NCBI RefSeq assembly: GCF_038725785.1
Contig: NZ_CP109796.1
Location: 5,890,501 to 5,954,500, forward strand
Source: Termitidicoccus mucosus
GTDB taxonomy: Bacteria; Verrucomicrobiota; Verrucomicrobiia; Opitutales; Opitutaceae
Direction: 5' to 3'
DNA length: 64,000 nucleotides
Shown: piece by piece, positions 8,622 to 16,905 of the stretch
How the letters are laid out: the number at the start of each line of letters is the position of its first letter
Position numbering within the stretch: position 1 is the stretch's first letter
Position numbers and translations under genes: made by a program
Notes under the pieces: model-generated
What the model saw: only the letters and a program-made list of their open reading frames with translations
Database searches by the model: none
What the model was told of the DNA's origin: nothing

Positions 8622-11600
8622 ATGCTTTTTGCCAAAAGTCTCCCGAGTCCGGCGCGCCGGAAATCGCGCGCGGTTTTGGCGTCGGCGTTTTTGGCCTTCG
8701 GCCTGCTGGGCGCGGCGGCCAGCACTTTCGCCGCGCTCACGGTGGACGGGTTGCGCTGCGAGGGCATGGAAAACCCGCTGGGCATCGATGCCGACCAGCC
8801 GCGGCTCGGCTGGCGGTTGCAGTCCGACGAGCGCGGCGACGCGCAGACCGCCTGGCAGGTGCTCGTCGCCAGCAACGCCGCGATGCTCGCGCAGGACCAG
8901 GCCGATTACTGGAACAGCGGCAAGGTCGTCTCCTGCCAGTCGCAGCACGTGGTTTATCTCGGGCGCCCGCCGGCCTCCTCGCAGCAGGTTTTCTGGAAGG
9001 TGCGCGCATGGGACGCGCGCGGCGCGGCGTCGCCCTGGAGCGCGGTCGCGTCATGGACGATGGGCGTGCTCGACACCGCGCGCGGGCCGGGCTGGCAGCC
9101 GGGCGTGTCCTGGATTTCCGACGCGGAAATGCTGAAATGGGAACGCCGGGCGGCGGGCTTCAGCTCGCGCGACACGGACCGGCAGGACACGGTGAAATGG
9201 GTGCAGCTCGACCTCGGCGAATCGCACCCGCTCGACACCGTGAGGATTCATTCGGTTTTGCACACGGTCGAGGCGCGTTACGGCCTGCCGCTCCGTTTCA
9301 AGCTGGAGCTTTCCGACGAGCCGTCCTTCCGCGCCGCGGTCATCGCCGCCGATCACACCGAAAAGGATTTTCCCGCCGGCGCCTACCTCATCTCGCTGCC
9401 GATGGAGGGCCGCGCCGCGCGCTACGTGCGCCTGACCGCGACAAAACTTCGCGCCCTCGACGAGGCCGGCAGGACGCGCCTGGCCTGCCGCCAGATCGAG
9501 GTGCTCTCCGGCGGGAAAAACATCGCCGTCGGCGCGCGCGTCACGGCCGGCGATTCCCGCGAGGACGAGCACTGGTCGTGCGCCGCCGCCGTGGACGGGC
9601 TCGGCATCCCCGGCGCCAATCCGCTGGCCAACGCCACGCTGCTCCTGCGCCGCGAGTTCAACGTCCGCCCCGGCCTCAGCCGCGCGGTCATCCACGTCAC
9701 CGGTCTCGGCCAGTATGAGTTCACCGCCAACGGCAAACGCATCGGCGAGGGCCTGCTCACGCCCGCGTGGACCGACTATGCCTCGACCTGCCTCTACGAG
9801 ACGCATGACATCACCGCGCAGCTTCGCCCCGGCGAAAACGCGCTCGGCATCCAGGTCGCCGGCGGTCCCTATAACATCAGCGAGGGCGCCGAGGGGCGCT
9901 ACCTGAAGCTCGTCACGCCGCCGCGCGCGCCCGTCGCCTTTGCGCAGCTCCGCCTCGAATACGACAACGGACTCTTCGAGATCATCAGCACCGACGCGAG
10001 CTGGCGCGCCACCGCCGCCGGCCCGGCGACCTATGCGAATTTTTATGGCGGCGAGGATTTCGACTCCCGGCGCGCGCGCGCGCTTCGCGGCTGGGACAAG
10101 CCCGGTTTCGACGACTCCGGCTGGGCGCCCGCCGCCGCCGCGCCCGGCCCCGGCGGCAAACTCCGCGGAGCGTCGCACAGCTCGCCACCCTTCGGCGCGT
10201 TTGAGACCTTTGCGCCGGCCGCGGTCCGCGAAATCCGTCCCGGCGTGAGTGTGTATGATTTCGGGCAAAACGCCTCCATGATGCCGCGCCTGCGCGTGCG
10301 CGGCCCCGCCGGCTCCATCGTGCGCATGATTCCGGCCGAACTCCTGAATGCCGACGGCAGCGTCGACCGGCGTTCCTGCGGCGGCGGCAATGCCTGGTGG
10401 CAATACACGCTTGCCGGCGACGAATCCGCCGAGGCTTGGTTTCCCAGGTTTTTCTACCAGGGCGCGCGTTACCTTCAGGTCGAACGCTACGCCACGCCCG
10501 AGGACGCCGCCCGCGCCGTCACCCCCGGCTCCCGCAACATCGGCAACGCCCTCCACTACGCGCGCCTCGCGGAAAACGAAGGCGCCGCCCAAAACGCGTC
10601 AGCGACTGGGAGCGCCGGCATCCTGCCGGCATCCGAAAAAAACATGCCGGCTGGAAGCCGGCGCTCCCAGTCGCAAGCGGAAAGCGATGCCCCCCACGCA
10701 TCCTCTCCTCCCGCTTTCTCCGCGCCCTCCGCGCTGCCTGATTCCCCCGCGCCCGCAGCGCTGCCCGTCATCGAATCGCTCGAATCCGTCGTCGTCCATT
10801 CCGACTCCCCCGCGTCCGGCGAGTTCGAATGCTCGAGCGAACTTTTCAACCGCATCCGCACGCTCGTCCGCTGGGCCCAGGCCAGCAACCTCGCGCACGT
10901 CTTCACCGATTGCCCGCAGCGCGAAAAGCTCGGCTGGCTCGAGCAATACCATCTCAACGGCCCCTCGCTCCGCTACGAATGGGATGTCACGCGCCTCTTC
11001 GAAAAATGCTTCGACGACATGGCCGCCGCGCAAACCCCGCAGGGGCTTGTCACCAGCATCGCCCCCGAATACGTGGTGTTCGAGGGCGGCTTCCGCGATT
11101 CGCCCGAATGGGGCGGCGCACTCGTCCTGGCGGCGTGGCAGCATTACCTCTGGACGGGCGACGAGCAGCTCCTGCGCCGCTACTATCCGCAGATGCAACG
11201 CTACGCCGACTACCTCGGCACCCGCGCGAAGGGGCGCCTGCTCTCGCACGGACTCGGCGACTGGTATGACATCGGCCCGAAGCGTCCCGGCGTCGCGCAA
11301 CTCACGCCGGTCGCGCTCACCGCCACCGCCATTTATTACGAGATCACCGCCACGCTCGGGCGCGTCGCGACGCTGCTCAACCGCAAGGTCGAGGCGAAGT
11401 ATTATGAAAGCGAGGCCGCGCGCATCGCCGACGCCTTCAACAAGGCATTCTTCGACCCGCGCGCCGGCGTTTACGCCGCCGGCTCGCAAACCGCGCAGGC
11501 CATGCCGCTCGTGCTCGGGCTCGTCCCGCCCGGACGCCGCGACGGCGTGCTGGCCGCGCTTGTCGCCGACATCGAAAGCCGCGGCCACGCCATCACCGCC

Positions 11601-12155
11601 GGGGACGTCGGCTACCGCTACGTGCTCCGCGCCCTCGCCGACGCCGGGCGTTCCGACGTGGTTTTCGCGATGAACAACCAGAGCGAAAAGCCCGGCTACG
11701 GCTACCAGCTTGCCCGCGGCGCGACGAGCCTCACCGAGGCATGGGACGCGAACCCGCGGTCCTCGCAAAACCACTTCATGCTCGGGCAGATCACCGAGTG
11801 GCTTTACCATGACCTCGCCGGCATCCAGCCCGACCCCGCCGGCCCCGGCTTCAAGCGCGTCATCATCAAGCCCGCCGCCGTCGCCGGCATTGACCGCGCG
11901 CGCGCCGCCGTGCACTCCCCGCGCGGCCCCGTGGCCGTCGTGTGGTGGCGCGAGAACGGCCGTTTTGTATTAAAAATCTCGATACCGGTGGGCGCGGTGG
12001 CGACGGTGCATCTCCCCGTGCCGGAGGTCTCCGCCATCCGCGAGGGCGATCTTCCCGTCGCGCAGGCCCGCGGCGTGCGCCTCCTCCGGCGGGTGAAGGA
12101 CGAGGCCGTCTTCGAGGTCGTCTCCGGCAGCTACCGCTTCACCGCGCCGGAGTGA
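8622..12155 (+). CDS. Secreted alpha-L-rhamnosidase (GH78) with an inserted repeat-encoded segment
   Basis: From ATG 8622 this encodes 1177 residues; a GTG at 8562 would add 20 residues. A signal peptide (SRAVLASAFLAFGLLGAAAS) precedes the GH78 opening DGLRCEGMENPLGIDADQPR. A discoidin/F5-8-like segment (WVQLDLGESHPLDTVRIHS, residues about 190-330) interrupts the N-terminal beta-domains. The catalytic (alpha/alpha)6 barrel begins near residue 735 and holds DCPQREKLGWLEQ at 763-775, the conserved acid-rich block of the family. TEAWDANPRSSQNHFML lies near 1040, and a C-terminal beta-sandwich closes the protein. The enzyme releases terminal rhamnose from pectic or other plant polymers, probably in the periplasm or outside. 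Residues about 640-735 are a low-complexity insert, part of it encoded by a hairpin repeat (10602-10674). The gene stands alone and is followed by another repeat. Confidence 0.92.
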   Translation: MLFAKSLPSPARRKSRAVLASAFLAFGLLGAAASTFAALTVDGLRCEGMENPLGIDADQPRLGWRLQSDERGDAQTAWQVLVASNAAMLAQDQADYWNSGKVVSCQSQHVVYLGRPPASSQQVFWKVRAWDARGAASPWSAVASWTMGVLDTARGPGWQPGVSWISDAEMLKWERRAAGFSSRDTDRQDTVKWVQLDLGESHPLDTVRIHSVLHTVEARYGLPLRFKLELSDEPSFRAAVIAADHTEKDFPAGAYLISLPMEGRAARYVRLTATKLRALDEAGRTRLACRQIEVLSGGKNIAVGARVTAGDSREDEHWSCAAAVDGLGIPGANPLANATLLLRREFNVRPGLSRAVIHVTGLGQYEFTANGKRIGEGLLTPAWTDYASTCLYETHDITAQLRPGENALGIQVAGGPYNISEGAEGRYLKLVTPPRAPVAFAQLRLEYDNGLFEIISTDASWRATAAGPATYANFYGGEDFDSRRARALRGWDKPGFDDSGWAPAAAAPGPGGKLRGASHSSPPFGAFETFAPAAVREIRPGVSVYDFGQNASMMPRLRVRGPAGSIVRMIPAELLNADGSVDRRSCGGGNAWWQYTLAGDESAEAWFPRFFYQGARYLQVERYATPEDAARAVTPGSRNIGNALHYARLAENEGAAQNASATGSAGILPASEKNMPAGSRRSQSQAESDAPHASSPPAFSAPSALPDSPAPAALPVIESLESVVVHSDSPASGEFECSSELFNRIRTLVRWAQASNLAHVFTDCPQREKLGWLEQYHLNGPSLRYEWDVTRLFEKCFDDMAAAQTPQGLVTSIAPEYVVFEGGFRDSPEWGGALVLAAWQHYLWTGDEQLLRRYYPQMQRYADYLGTRAKGRLLSHGLGDWYDIGPKRPGVAQLTPVALTATAIYYEITATLGRVATLLNRKVEAKYYESEAARIADAFNKAFFDPRAGVYAAGSQTAQAMPLVLGLVPPGRRDGVLAALVADIESRGHAITAGDVGYRYVLRALADAGRSDVVFAMNNQSEKPGYGYQLARGATSLTEAWDANPRSSQNHFMLGQITEWLYHDLAGIQPDPAGPGFKRVIIKPAAVAGIDRARAAVHSPRGPVAVVWWRENGRFVLKISIPVGAVATVHLPVPEVSAIREGDLPVAQARGVRLLRRVKDEAVFEVVSGSYRFTAPE
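10602..10674. repeat. Hairpin repeat inside the rhamnosidase reading frame
   Basis: Left arm GCGACTGGGAGCGCCGGC (10602-10619) pairs with right arm GCCGGCGCTCCCAGTCGC (ending 10674). Inner arms TGCCGGCAT/ATGCCGGC pair as well. The same arms form the stem of the intergenic element at 41957-42090. It is translated in frame as ATGSAGILPASEKNMPAGSR and ends in an Ala/Pro/Ser-rich linker. The insertion therefore added residues without breaking the gene. Confidence 0.85.
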
Positions 12156-12213
12156 CGCAGGCATGGCCTGCCATGGATTAGGTGGTATCTGTTATACGGA
12201 TACACTCCGCGTG

Positions 12214-12340
12214 GTTTGCGTGGCACGGGCGTCCCGCCCGTGGGATTGGGCGGCAGAGGCGACCCCGCTCATGTTGAACGTAACCTCGCGGCGCGGAGCG
12301 CCGTCGCATGGGCGGGACGCCCATGCCACCCGACCCGGAC
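12214..12340. repeat. Dispersed inverted repeat, copy 2 of the family at 2210-2314
   Basis: TGGCACGGGCGTCCCGCCCG on the left and GGGCGGGACGCCCATGCCAC on the right form the arms. The inner GCGCGGAGCGCCGTCGCA is shared with copy 1. It lies 58 bp after the rhamnosidase stop, with a shorter GCAGGC/GCCTGC palindrome at 12158-12170 in between. Confidence 0.78.
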
Positions 12341-12433
12341 GGCACGGCGACCGTACCTCCAGGCGGCATGACCTGAAACGCCCCGGCCTCAAACTGCTTG
12401 CGACAGGATCGGGCGCGCGCTTGGTTGTTTGGC

Positions 12434-12619
12434 GTGCCCAGAAAGCAGCCCAAACGACGAGAGCCATCGCGCGAGGAACGCGAGCGGATGTGCACCGGCA
12501 AGCGGCGTTACCGGTCGCAGGCCGACGCGCTGGATGCCGTCGCCGTGCTCGGTCTGGAGCGCTGGCGGACGGCGTATAAATGCCCGTTGTGCGGGCAGTG
12601 GCACTTGACGACACGGTGA
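12434..12619 (+). CDS. Small basic protein with a C-terminal zinc-ribbon-like CxxC...H motif
   Basis: From GTG 12434 this gives 61 residues; an ATG at 12398 would add 12. The N-terminus is strongly basic (PRKQPKRREPSREERER). It is followed by MCTGKRRYRSQADALDAV and ends AYKCPLCGQWHLTTR. The pattern Cys-x-GKrrY...YxCPxCgxWHLT is seen in small conserved bacterial proteins of unknown function that probably bind zinc through the CxxC and a neighbouring Cys or His. The conserved C-terminus argues for a real gene despite the short length and lack of a visible ribosome-binding site. It stands alone between a repeat and a terminator, and nothing indicates a pathway. Confidence 0.6.
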   Translation: MPRKQPKRREPSREERERMCTGKRRYRSQADALDAVAVLGLERWRTAYKCPLCGQWHLTTR

Positions 12620-12761
12620 GCCGCCACGCGAAGCGGTCGCGATCATCCGGGCAATCTCGCATCCGCCTAGAGATGTCAAAATTACGTGATATGTTGCGCG
12701 GGGCGCTGGCGTTCGAGCGGGCGCCGGAACCAGGGCATGCTGCAATCCTCGCCACTGGCCC

Positions 12762-12793
12762 AAAAAAACGCCCGGCGATGAGGCCGGGCGTTT
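12762..12793 (-). terminator. Rho-independent terminator (minus strand)
   Basis: Perfect 11-bp arms AAACGCCCGGC (12766-12776) and GCCGGGCGTTT (12783-12793) enclose a 6-nt loop. The A7 run at 12762-12768 becomes a U-tract on the minus strand, so it would stop transcription coming from the GH67 locus at 13083. On the plus strand only three T follow, so it is weaker there. The rest of 12620-13082 shows no gene. Confidence 0.8.
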
Positions 12794-13082
12794 AAACCGC
12801 TCGGAGCTAGGCTCAACAAGCGATTTTTGGCGGGAGGGAAAATCAGGCTGTTAAAACAAGTGCGGAATGCAAGCGCTTTTTAAGATATTTTTCCCAGGAG
12901 TTTTTACGGATTGCACAAACCGCATTTCAGTTTTCCACCAACCCTTGTTCTGGAATCAATTAGAAATAATTTATGCCATGCCGCGGTTGTTCAGGGACCG
13001 TTTGCCCGGTGGAAAATAATCCCCAAAAAGGCGCGGACGGCGCGCAAAAGCCGGAAATTTGCGAGACATGGCGAAGCCGGTT

Positions 13083-15091
13083 TCATGTTCCGCCCGGGGT
13101 GCCGGGGACGTAATGGAGGCGGATGGATTTGTAGTGATCCAGCGGATATTCAGGCGGCTCGACGCCGGCCGGGAGCGGGCGGCGGGAGAAGGTTTGAAAA
13201 TAAAGCAGGCAGGCGTCGCGCCATTCGCGGGCGGAGCGTTCCTGGATGCGCAGCAGCGCGGCAACGTGGCCGTGACGCTCGTTGTCGATGAGGCTGCGGA
13301 GATTTTCCCACGCGGCCTGCCATGAGCGCACGGCATCGACGCCGGACTGGTAGCGCAGGCAAAGCTCGTCCCAGAGTTCGCGCCCGGAGCGCAGGCGGTG
13401 ATCCCAGGGAACATGATGGAACCAGAGCAGAAGGTTTTCCGGGCAGGTGGAGAGATCGTTGAAACGGTCGCGGACGGCGGGGAAATACTGCGCGGTCGCA
13501 TCGGAGCCCGAGGGCGTGCGGTCGAAGCCGATGCCGTCGGCGGAGGCGCGATGATAGTAGGTGGAGGTCCAGTCGGGCCGGCCCTCGTCCACCCACGGAC
13601 CGGGGCCGTAATGGTGATTCCTCGCCATGATGTGGTGAAGGCCGAGCGGCATCATGGAGTCCACCACGGCCTCGCGGGACTCCAGGAGCATCTTCGTAAT
13701 GAGTTTCCGGATACGGGCGTCGTTGGAGAACGTCATGCGCGTCCATTCGCCCGCGATGGTTTCGGAGGAAAGCGTGTGGCTCCAGGCGAGGCGGCCGAAG
13801 GCATACCAGTTGGCGGCGGCGAGCGGGTGGCCGGTCCAGTTGCGGTCGTCGCCGATGTTGGACACGCCGGCGATGGCGGTGAGCGCGTGCGGCCCGAGGC
13901 TGCCGTCGATGACGCGGGCCACAGTGGAGCCGGGGCCGCGCGCGTGGGTGTCGGAGTCGAGCGTCTCCTTGAAGAGCGGGGCGAGGAAGGCGAGGTGCGT
14001 GTTCGCGCCGAGATACTCCTGCGTGATTTGCAATTCGAGGGCGAGCGGGGTGCGCGGCATCGCGCCGAAGAGCGGGTGAAACGGCTCGCGCGGCATGAAG
14101 TCGATGGGGCCGTTTTTGATCTGGATGATGACGTTCGGGCGGAACCGGCCGTCGAGCGGCTGGAATTCGGCGCAGGCTTGTTTCGCCCGGTCGTCGGGAA
14201 CGTTGTGGTCGTAAACGAAGGCGCGCCACATGACCACGCCACCGTGCGGCGCGAGGGCGTCGGCGAGGAGGTTCGCGCCGTCGGCGTGGGAGCGTCCGTA
14301 GTTTTGCGGGCCGGGCTGGCCCTCGGAGTTGGCCTTCACGACGAAGCCGCCGAAGTCGGGAATGAGTTGATAAATCTCGGCGGCTTTCCCGCGCCACCAC
14401 GCGGCGACGGCGGGATCGAGCGGATCGGCGGTGGCGAGACCGCCGATTTCGATGGGCGCGCTGAAGCGGGCGGTGAGATAGACGCGGATGCCGTAGGGCC
14501 GGAACACGTCGGCGAGCGCGGCTCGATGACGTCGGGCAGCGTGAACCATTTCCACAGCGAGAAGCCCGCGTAGCCGCGCTCGACGAAGCGGTCGAGGTTG
14601 TCCCAGTGATTGAGGAGGCGGAGCCTGATGCGCGGCGTGCTGGCGAAGTCGAGCGCGTCGAGCGGCTGGCGGGTCTGCACGCGGCGGAGCAATTCGAACG
14701 CGCCGTAGAGCGCGCCGATGTCGCGGTTGGCGGAGATGACCATGCCCGCGGCGGATGAACGGCGGAGCGCGTAGCCCTCGTCGCCCAGCGCCGCGTCGTG
14801 CTCCGCGCGGCCGATTTCCACGGAGCAGTTCGCGTCCGGGCCGAGCAGGCCGGCGAGCGCGGCCTGGAGCTCGTCGCGCGCGGCGGCGAGCGCGGGTGTC
14901 TCCACGCCGCCGGGCGTGGCGAGCGTGATGCGGGCAAGGGCCTCGGCGCAGGTTTTCCGTTGCGTGGCGTCCTCGATCAGGTCGTAGCGCAGCCAGAGGC
15001 GGTAGCCGTCCTCGGCGCGGGCGGCGGCAAGCACGGCGAGGGCGAGGATGAGCAGACGGGGAAAAAACGGTCGGCGCGGCGGGTGTGTCAT
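13083..15091 (-). pseudogene. GH67 alpha-glucuronidase, broken by an internal frameshifting deletion
   Basis: The 5' part (from ATG 15091) has a signal peptide ([15 protein letters not shown]) and the GH67 N-domain, with [19 protein letters not shown] and [13 protein letters not shown]. It then loses frame at about 14515-14527. The rest continues in another frame as [20 protein letters not shown] and [20 protein letters not shown] through the C-terminal domain to [11 protein letters not shown]. In intact GH67 enzymes about 35-40 residues, including the YTDYAR...GINGTVLNNVNA segment of the catalytic barrel, lie between these parts; here they are missing. The two pieces total about 668 residues against about 700 for the family. 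Intact enzymes cleave 4-O-methyl-glucuronic acid from xylo-oligosaccharide ends. It lies 27 bp after the GPH transporter in an apparent operon. A sequencing error could explain a 1-nt shift but not the missing residues. Confidence 0.85.
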
Positions 15092-15118
15092 GGTTTATCG
15101 GATACGCGGCGGGGCGGT

Positions 15119-16600
15119 TCAGTAATTTTTCCGGCGCTCGGCGAGTTCCTCCTGGATGCGCAGGTTGAGTTTTTTCCCGATCGGATAGAACAGCAGGCAA
15201 ATAATGCCGAGCACGAAGGGAATCGCCGCGTAGATCGTCGCGCTGAGCCGGATGCCGAGCAGCGCGTGCTCGGTCTGCGCGACGTTGGGCACGTAGCCAT
15301 ATGCGGCGATGAGCCAGCCGCTGAGCGCGCCGCCGAGGCCGAGCCCGGCTTTCAGTGCGAACAAAATCCCCGCATACATGAAACCGGTGGCGCGGCGCGT
15401 GGTTTTCCACTCCGAGTAGTCGGCGACATCCGCGATCATGACCCAAAGCAGCGGCACCGTCGGCCCCCAACCGAGCGGCCAGAGGATGCTCAGCACGACG
15501 AGCAATCCCATCGACGTCGGCGTGACAAAATACACCAGCGCCGTTGCCACCGCCGTCACCGACATGCCGGTGATAAACACGGCTTTTTTCCCGAAACGAT
15601 CCGCGAGCGGCTTGGACAGAATGATGCCGATAATCTGGATCAACGAGCCGGCCACGAAGAAGAAACTCAGGCCGACCGCGGGGGCGTTGGAGCCGTCCGC
15701 CTTCACGATCAGGCCGAGCGCGTCGAGCGCGGATTTCCAGCCTGTGATTTCCCCCGGACCCGCCGCGGACGCGAGCCCCACGCCGTCGAGGAACGACCGT
15801 ATCGACTCCCGATCAAGGTAGTAATTGAAAAAATAATTCAGCGAGCTGCCGCGCACGACGAGTGTCGTGAAGACCAACAGCGTGAGCACGAACATGACCA
15901 GCCACGGGCCGCACGCGAAAACCGCCTTCAAGTCGGCGCCGAGCGAAGGCTTTTGCGTGGGCGGCGGCTGCACGCGCTCGCGCGTGGTCGCGAAGGTGAC
16001 GAGATACATCACGATGATGACCGCGCCAAAAATTCCCATCGTCACGGCCCAGCCGCGCGCGCTGTTGCCCGCGCCAAGCTTGACCACGAGGGGCAGCGTG
16101 AGCGCCTGAATGAGAAATTGTCCGACGAGCGCCGCGACAAAGCGGTAACGCGCGATGTTGGCGCGTTCGCTGGCGTCGGGCGTCATCACGCCCATGAGCG
16201 CGGAATAAGGCGTGTTATTTGCCGAGTAGAGCATCATCATGAGCGCGTAGGTGACATAGGCGTAGACGAGTTTTCCGCCCATGCCGAAATCCGGCGAGAG
16301 ATACACCAGCCAGAACACGAGGCCGAACGGCACCGCCGTGACGAGTATCCACGGGCGGAATTTTCCCCATCGCGTGCGCGTGCGGTCGGCCAGCGCGCCG
16401 ATGATCGGATCGACAACCGCGTCGACCAGGCGCAACACAAGAAACATCGTGCCGACCGCGACCGCCGAGAGCCCGACCGTGTCCGTGTAGAACGCGGTCT
16501 GATAGAGGATCATCGACTGGAAAAAGAAGTTGGCGGCAACGTCGCCGAGACTGTAGCCGAGTTTTTCCCGCAGCGGGATTTTTTGGGAGGCGTCGCTCAT
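15119..16600 (-). CDS. GPH-family sugar:cation symporter (xyloside/hexuronide transporter)
   Basis: From ATG 16600 ([20 protein letters not shown]) this encodes 493 residues; the upstream extension has no similarity. The sequence has 12 predicted membrane helices and the GPH signature around [20 protein letters not shown] and [20 protein letters not shown]. Homologues (MelB, XynP, YicJ types) carry oligosaccharides or glycosides with Na+ or H+ across the inner membrane. Its operon with an alpha-glucuronidase and the surrounding xylanases suggests aldouronate or xylo-oligosaccharide uptake, by inference. An insert of about 35 residues near [15 protein letters not shown] is longer than usual. 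A degenerate copy of the proposed xylan-regulon operator lies 122-135 bp before the start. Confidence 0.87.
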   Translation of the reverse strand: MSDASQKIPLREKLGYSLGDVAANFFFQSMILYQTAFYTDTVGLSAVAVGTMFLVLRLVDAVVDPIIGALADRTRTRWGKFRPWILVTAVPFGLVFWLVYLSPDFGMGGKLVYAYVTYALMMMLYSANNTPYSALMGVMTPDASERANIARYRFVAALVGQFLIQALTLPLVVKLGAGNSARGWAVTMGIFGAVIIVMYLVTFATTRERVQPPPTQKPSLGADLKAVFACGPWLVMFVLTLLVFTTLVVRGSSLNYFFNYYLDRESIRSFLDGVGLASAAGPGEITGWKSALDALGLIVKADGSNAPAVGLSFFFVAGSLIQIIGIILSKPLADRFGKKAVFITGMSVTAVATALVYFVTPTSMGLLVVLSILWPLGWGPTVPLLWVMIADVADYSEWKTTRRATGFMYAGILFALKAGLGLGGALSGWLIAAYGYVPNVAQTEHALLGIRLSATIYAAIPFVLGIICLLFYPIGKKLNLRIQEELAERRKNY

Positions 16601-16721
16601 TTTGAGATATGGATTGACGGGATGCTGATGCGCGTTTTCAGCGAGGGGATGCGGTTGGGTGCGCCGGGAAACCGTGCAGGACAAATTGCCCGCGGCGAGC
16701 GGGATGACAAAAGGGCGGGTG

Positions 16722-16735
16722 TTCTTACAATAGAA
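16722..16735 (-). promoter_or_regulatory. Degenerate xylan-regulon operator candidate upstream of the GPH transporter
   Basis: TTCTTACAATAGAA matches the core TTCTAACTTTAGAA found at 39069 and 27839 at 11 of 14 positions and keeps the TTCT/AGAA arms. It lies 122-135 bp upstream of the transporter ATG. Alone it would be weak; the shared pattern and locus make it plausible. Confidence 0.45.
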
Positions 16736-16761
16736 TGACAACGAAGCGCGGACAGGCTCCG

Positions 16762-16905
16762 CGCGCGCGTCGTGGCGCAGGCATCCTGCCTGCCGCCGAA
16801 AAAGAAGATGCGAAGCGTCGCTGATTTTTTCTGGTTAAAAAAGATGCCGCGCTGCGCGCGACCACTTTCGACGGCAGGCAGGGCTGCCTGCGCTACGGGG
16901 CGCGA
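16762..16905. repeat. Long-stem inverted repeat (CGCAGGCATCCTGCCTGCCG family), copy 1
   Basis: Left arm GGCGCAGGCATCCTGCCTGCCG faces right arm CGGCAGGCAGGGCTGCCTGCGC. The interior GCGAAGCG..CGCTGATT...AAAAA.ATGCCGCGC is shared with the element at 38281-38421, so the two are the same element. The right end overlaps the last four codons and stop of the GH115 gene. Confidence 0.85.
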
